DNA of 7,372 bases from a bacterium (GTDB lineage: Bacteria > BMS3Abin14): assembly GCA_022865845.1 (NCBI GenBank), contig JALHUC010000145.1, forward strand, positions 1 through 7,372, read 5' to 3'. Numbering within the stretch: position 1 is the stretch's first letter; the number at the start of each line of letters is the position of its first letter. Below, piece by piece: positions 5,109 through 7,372 of the stretch. Under the pieces are notes generated by a model. It made no database searches. It had not been told where the DNA came from and saw nothing but the letters and a program-made list of their open reading frames with translations. The translations under genes were made by a program, and so were the position numbers.

Positions 5109-5143
5109 GATCACTGATTACCGATTACTGATCACCGATCCTA
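5109..5143. repeat. Heptad array running into the dfx stop codon
   Basis: Units GATCACT, GATTACC, GATTACT, GATCACC, GATCCTA in one phase. The last unit (5137-5143) contains the three bases that form the dfx TAG stop on the minus strand, so there is no spacer between coding sequence and repeats. The same unit occurs at 1072-1099 and 123-150. Confidence 0.8.
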
Positions 5144-5518
5144 TGCTTTCCAATGTCCATGAAGGTTACAGTATTCCCGGACCATAGTGACATCCGCAGC
5201 TTTTACACAGAAGGTCGCTTCAGGAGCGCCGCCGGGTGACAGATATTCTGTGTATGACCTGCCGCCAGCCACAACCTCGATCCACTCGATGTAATGGTCA
5301 TCACCCATGGGATGTGGGACGCTTCCCACAGTAACCTTGATGCCGTGCTCCAGCTCCTCAACAACCGGAACATGCTTTTCCACGGCAGCATCGGTCGTGT
5401 TTTCAACCAGGAGGTTCATGGGCTGACCGCAGCAGACCAACTCCCCGCCGCCTCCATGGACCACCTCCACGATGTTGCCGCAAAGATCACATTTATAAAC
5501 CTGCAGTCTCTCTGCCAT
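5141..5518 (-). CDS. dfx: Desulfoferrodoxin (two-iron superoxide reductase)
   Basis: Reduces superoxide to hydrogen peroxide in the cytoplasm without making oxygen. With the start at 5518 it has 125 residues, close to the family length. Center I is a desulforedoxin-type Fe(Cys)4 site: C10, C13, C29, C30. Center II, the catalytic Fe(His)4Cys site, has H49, H69, H75, H120 and C117, with E47 and K48 at the known catalytic-loop positions, so both centres are intact. An ATG two codons upstream (5524) is rejected because AAGGAG would be only about 1-2 nt from it, while it lies 7 nt from the ATG at 5518. It follows rbr by 132 bp and probably shares its transcript: superoxide is turned to peroxide here and peroxide is removed by rubrerythrin. 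Electrons usually come from a rubredoxin; no free rubredoxin gene is in the window. Confidence 0.97.
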   Translation of the reverse strand: MAERLQVYKCDLCGNIVEVVHGGGGELVCCGQPMNLLVENTTDAAVEKHVPVVEELEHGIKVTVGSVPHPMGDDHYIEWIEVVAGGRSYTEYLSPGGAPEATFCVKAADVTMVREYCNLHGHWKA

Positions 5519-5539
5519 AGTCATTCTCCTTTCAAAGGG

Positions 5540-5551
5540 GCGCTTAAGCGC
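5540..5551. promoter_or_regulatory. Perfect 12-bp palindrome in the dfx leader
   Basis: GCGCTTAAGCGC is fully self-complementary and lies 21 bp upstream of the dfx start, between its ribosome binding site (5526-5532) and the tandem repeats. It could be a protein-binding dyad or a local RNA fold near the ribosome binding site. Nothing else identifies it. Confidence 0.4.
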
Positions 5552-5556
5552 TCCAG

Positions 5557-5641
5557 TTCCTGGTTCCTGGTTCCTGGTTCCTGGTTCCTGGTTCCTGGAA
5601 ATAAAATACCAGGCACCAGGTACTAAGTACTAAGTACTAGG
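5557..5641. repeat. Heptad arrays in the rbr-dfx spacer
   Basis: Six perfect copies of TTCCTGG fill 5557-5598, the purest array in the window. After 8 A/T bases, five further heptads follow: TACCAGG, CACCAGG, TACTAAG, TACTAAG, TACTAGG (5607-5641). The second block ends 9 bp from the rbr stop (5651-5653). Perfect copies suggest recent expansion or homogenisation, so copy number may vary between strains. Confidence 0.9.
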
Positions 5642-5650
5642 TCCTGCTCT

Positions 5651-6223
5651 TCACCAATTCTCACACAGCTGTTCAAAATGGTCCCTGGGATGGGCACACG
5701 CCGGGCACGCATCAGGGGCCTGAGTCCCCTCATGAACGTAGCCACAGTTAAGGCAACGCCATGTAACCTCCTCATCCCTGGCGAATACCTTGCCCTTCTC
5801 AATATTATGCTTAAGAGCCAGGTACCGCTTCTCATGCTGCTTTTCAGCTATTACAATGGCTTCGAATACCTGGGCAATCTCCTCGAATCCTTCCTTCCGG
5901 GCGACCTTGGCGAAACCTGGGTACATCTCGGTCCACTCGTAGTTTTCCCCACCTGCGGCCGCCCCCAGGTTCGTGACAGTATCGGCAATAACTCCTGCCG
6001 GGAAGGATGCTGTAACCTCAACCTCACCACCCTCCAGGAACTTGAAAAACCTCTTTGCATGTTCCCTTTCCTGGTTGGCGGTCTCTTCAAAGATCTCCGC
6101 TATCTGACGATAGCCCTCTTTCCGGGCCTTACTGGCAAAGTAGGTGTACCTGTTCCTGGCTTGGGACTCGCCCGCAAAGGCGGTGAGGAGATTCTTTTCA
6201 GTTTGTGTATTTTTGACACTCAT
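5651..6223 (-). CDS. rbr: Rubrerythrin
   Basis: A 190-residue NADH-linked peroxidase of anaerobes that reduces hydrogen peroxide to water at a diiron site, with electrons passing through its own rubredoxin domain. The N-terminal four-helix bundle (about 1-146) has the complete ligand set: E19, E52, H55, E93, E96, E127, H130. The C-terminal rubredoxin domain has C157-x2-C160-G and C173-P-x-C176. Length and positions match classical rubrerythrins almost residue for residue. The start is supported by AAGGAGG 7 nt upstream. The TIGR02757 gene ends 57 bp upstream and dfx follows 132 bp downstream. An extended -10-like TGGTATAAA on the minus strand at 6315-6323, inside the end of the upstream gene, could be a separate promoter. 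Confidence 0.97.
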   Translation of the reverse strand: MSVKNTQTEKNLLTAFAGESQARNRYTYFASKARKEGYRQIAEIFEETANQEREHAKRFFKFLEGGEVEVTASFPAGVIADTVTNLGAAAGGENYEWTEMYPGFAKVARKEGFEEIAQVFEAIVIAEKQHEKRYLALKHNIEKGKVFARDEEVTWRCLNCGYVHEGTQAPDACPACAHPRDHFEQLCENW

Positions 6224-6280
6224 GGTGCTTCCTCCTTCTCCCGAAGATTAAGACTCGAAAATTAAGGCTCTCGGTCAATA

Positions 6281-7102
6281 TTAACAGAGCTGAAGACTCT
6301 CTGCCTTAAATTGATTTATACCAGTTGGGGGCTCCAGTTGGGACCGAATACCAGGTCGCGTCATGGCAAAGTCGTATTTAACCGGGTCTTCAGGCTCCAG
6401 CTCCCGGAAAAAACCGGTTACCTCCAGCGCGCTTTTAAGGTCGGCCTGTTTGCGGGATGTCAAGCCAAGCTGAAAGCTGACACGGTGCATATGGACATCC
6501 ATGGGAACAATTAGTTGGGCGGAAGAGGCCTGGGACCACGGGCCGGGGTCCACTTCATCCCGGCGCACCATCCAGCGAAGGTACAGGAACATGCGCTTGC
6601 AGGCGCTCCCCATGGAGGGGCAGGCCAGCAGACTGGAGTCCCTGCGCCCGGAAGCTGAGCGCAGCTTTGCAACAAAGCCGGTAAGGGCCGGGATCACGTC
6701 CGCATCCCCTTCTCCTGCTCCCTGTAGGAAACAGTTTTCAAGGGAGCCGAACTCATCCCTCAGAACAGCTATTCCCCTGAGAAGACATGCAAGCTCTTCC
6801 CCGGTTGTCCATCGGTGGCGAAATGAACCCAACGCTTCCAGAAGGTCTTTCCTGCTCATGGCTTTTAGATCAGCGGCTGGACGGCTGAGGACGTTAAAGA
6901 CCTTTTCCAGACTTTTGAGGATATACCCCACATTCCCATAAGCCAGGCCGGAAGCTATGAGGCCTGCTACCTCCTGATCAGCCGGGTCCTTGAACTTGAG
7001 CACGAACTCCAGAGGATCGGGGTGAACAAACTCTCTCCGGTTCCAGGTCCTGTAAAGCTCCTCGAACCGCTCATGCATCTGGATGGGGGACAAGGGTTCC
7101 AT
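6281..7102 (-). CDS. TIGR02757/DUF2400 family protein
   Basis: A 273-residue protein of the TIGR02757 (DUF2400) family, whose biochemical function is not established. Family landmarks seen in order: DPADQEVAGLIASGLAYGN (39-57), GSFRHRW (92-98), the cysteine-containing block GSACKR (165-170) with LRWMVRRDEVD (175-185), LIVPMDVHMHR (197-207), LGLTSRK (212-218) and PEDPVKYDFAMTRPGI (237-252). About 21 residues follow the last conserved block, a short tail of low conservation. The start at 7102 has only a weak AGGTT upstream, and a promoter-like TTGATA-17-TATAGT would place transcription start only about 2 nt before the ATG, so translation may be leaderless. The next ATG (residue 9) has no ribosome binding site. 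The gene heads the rbr-dfx group but has no known link to oxygen defence. Confidence 0.9.
   Translation of the reverse strand: MEPLSPIQMHERFEELYRTWNRREFVHPDPLEFVLKFKDPADQEVAGLIASGLAYGNVGYILKSLEKVFNVLSRPAADLKAMSRKDLLEALGSFRHRWTTGEELACLLRGIAVLRDEFGSLENCFLQGAGEGDADVIPALTGFVAKLRSASGRRDSSLLACPSMGSACKRMFLYLRWMVRRDEVDPGPWSQASSAQLIVPMDVHMHRVSFQLGLTSRKQADLKSALEVTGFFRELEPEDPVKYDFAMTRPGIRSQLEPPTGINQFKAESLQLC
6315..6323 (-). promoter_or_regulatory. Possible extended -10 promoter for rbr
   Basis: The minus strand reads TGGTATAAA, matching the extended -10 pattern TGnTATAAT at all but the last base. No good -35 is present at 17 bp. It lies inside the end of the upstream gene, with the predicted start about 85 nt before the rbr ATG. 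Confidence 0.35.
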
Positions 7103-7110
7103 AACCTGAA

Positions 7111-7139
7111 ACTATATTACAACCTATCTTTTTTATCAA
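7111..7139 (-). promoter_or_regulatory. Promoter-like element at the start of the TIGR02757 gene
   Basis: The minus strand has TTGATA (7134-7139), a 17-bp spacer and TATAGT (7111-7116). The expected start site, near 7104, nearly coincides with the ATG at 7102. Confidence 0.5.
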
Positions 7140-7189
7140 GATAAAAACAAATCAATTGAGTATGTTAATATGAATGCGATGTTTTCTCT

Positions 7190-7372
7190 CGCAGAGGCGC
7201 AGAGTTCGCAGAGGAAACCTAATGATCTTGGGATAAGCACGATTACTATATAAGCAATATTTTTCACCACAGAGTCACAGAGAGCACAGAGGAAGCCGGT
7301 GAGCTGGGTGAAGGCCAGTTTCTATAAAGGCGATGCTTAATCCAACACAAAGTACACAAAGTTACACAAAGA
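7190..7372. repeat. Three blocks of an 8-10-bp CRCARAG repeat family
   Basis: Block 1 (7190-7214) has CGCAGAGG, CGCAGAGTT, CGCAGAGG. Block 2 (7267-7292) has CACAGAG three times at 8-9-bp spacing. Block 3 (7345-7372) has ACACAAAG three times at 9-10-bp spacing and runs to the window edge. All share CRCARAG with changing flanks. From memory, CACAGAG-type tandem repeats recur in intergenic DNA of many environmental bacteria. No gene is seen from 7103 to the right edge; block 3 may continue outside. Confidence 0.7.

Larger units (their letters stand above)
4817..5140. other. 324-bp intergenic region upstream of the Fe-S protein gene
   Basis: It holds the ribosome binding site (4822-4828), a heptad array (4831-4865), a possible -10 TATATT on the minus strand (4896-4901), a 16-bp dyad (4961-4976), the dfx terminator (5051-5079) and the heptad array into the dfx stop (5109-5143). 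Between 4980 and 5050 the sequence is AT-rich with no recognised element. No gene is convincing here. Confidence 0.7.

Noticed and set aside
5678..6265. Forward 195-residue open frame opposite rbr
   Set aside because: Complete overlap with a near-canonical rubrerythrin on the minus strand; no motif of its own.
6501..6941. Forward 146-residue frame opposite the TIGR02757 gene
   Set aside because: Arg/Ser/Pro-rich shadow translation with no domain; the minus-strand gene carries the conserved family blocks.
7190..7372. CRISPR array at the right edge
   Set aside because: Units are 8-10 bp with no unique spacers of CRISPR size and no cas genes nearby.

Overview
The window is about 7.4 kb of bacterial DNA. 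All nine supportable genes lie on the minus strand, so transcription runs from high to low coordinates. The gene set (two-domain desulfoferrodoxin, rubrerythrin, rubredoxin-less ferritin-like proteins, a ferredoxin-type protein, a rubredoxin/beta-lactamase-fold fusion) is typical of a strict anaerobe that meets oxygen. The protein flavour and the intergenic repeats suggest Desulfobacterota/Deltaproteobacteria or a relative. That placement is an inference; no rRNA or other phylogenetic marker is present.

Layout in order of transcription: (1) a TIGR02757/DUF2400 protein (7102-6281), rubrerythrin rbr (6223-5651) and desulfoferrodoxin dfx (5518-5141), closed by a strong hairpin at 5051-5079. (2) A 4Fe-4S protein (4816-3935), preceded by a perfect TTTGAC-N4-GTCAAA palindrome and closed by a hairpin at 3849-3890. 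(3) Two tandem ferritin-like diiron proteins (3767-3279 and 3195-2674), driven by a good sigma-70-type promoter (TTGATA-17-TATATT) and closed by a hairpin plus T-tract at 2469-2496. (4) fxsA (2303-1911, TTG start), closed by a hairpin at 1813-1840. (5) A two-helix membrane protein of unknown function (1721-1110) and a rubredoxin-like/metallo-beta-lactamase-fold fusion (936-214). No gene crosses either window edge.

Functionally, dfx should reduce superoxide to peroxide, rbr should reduce peroxide to water, and the other diiron and Fe-S proteins are plausible partners or iron/peroxide handlers. This looks like an oxygen-defence island. The beta-lactamase-fold fusion has lost several canonical metal ligands, so it is not a straightforward flavodiiron-type oxygen reductase.

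The most unusual signal is between the genes. Nearly every longer spacer carries short tandem repeats with a 7-bp period. The unit changes along an array (GATTACC, TTCCTGG, ATTCTGG, TTTCAGG, CCAGTAC and others), yet two arrays keep one 7-bp phase for roughly 120-145 bp across those changes. In three units the array lies exactly between the stop codon and the transcription terminator, and in dfx the stop codon lies inside the array. A separate 8-10-bp repeat family fills the right edge, and a 6-bp family lies upstream of fxsA.
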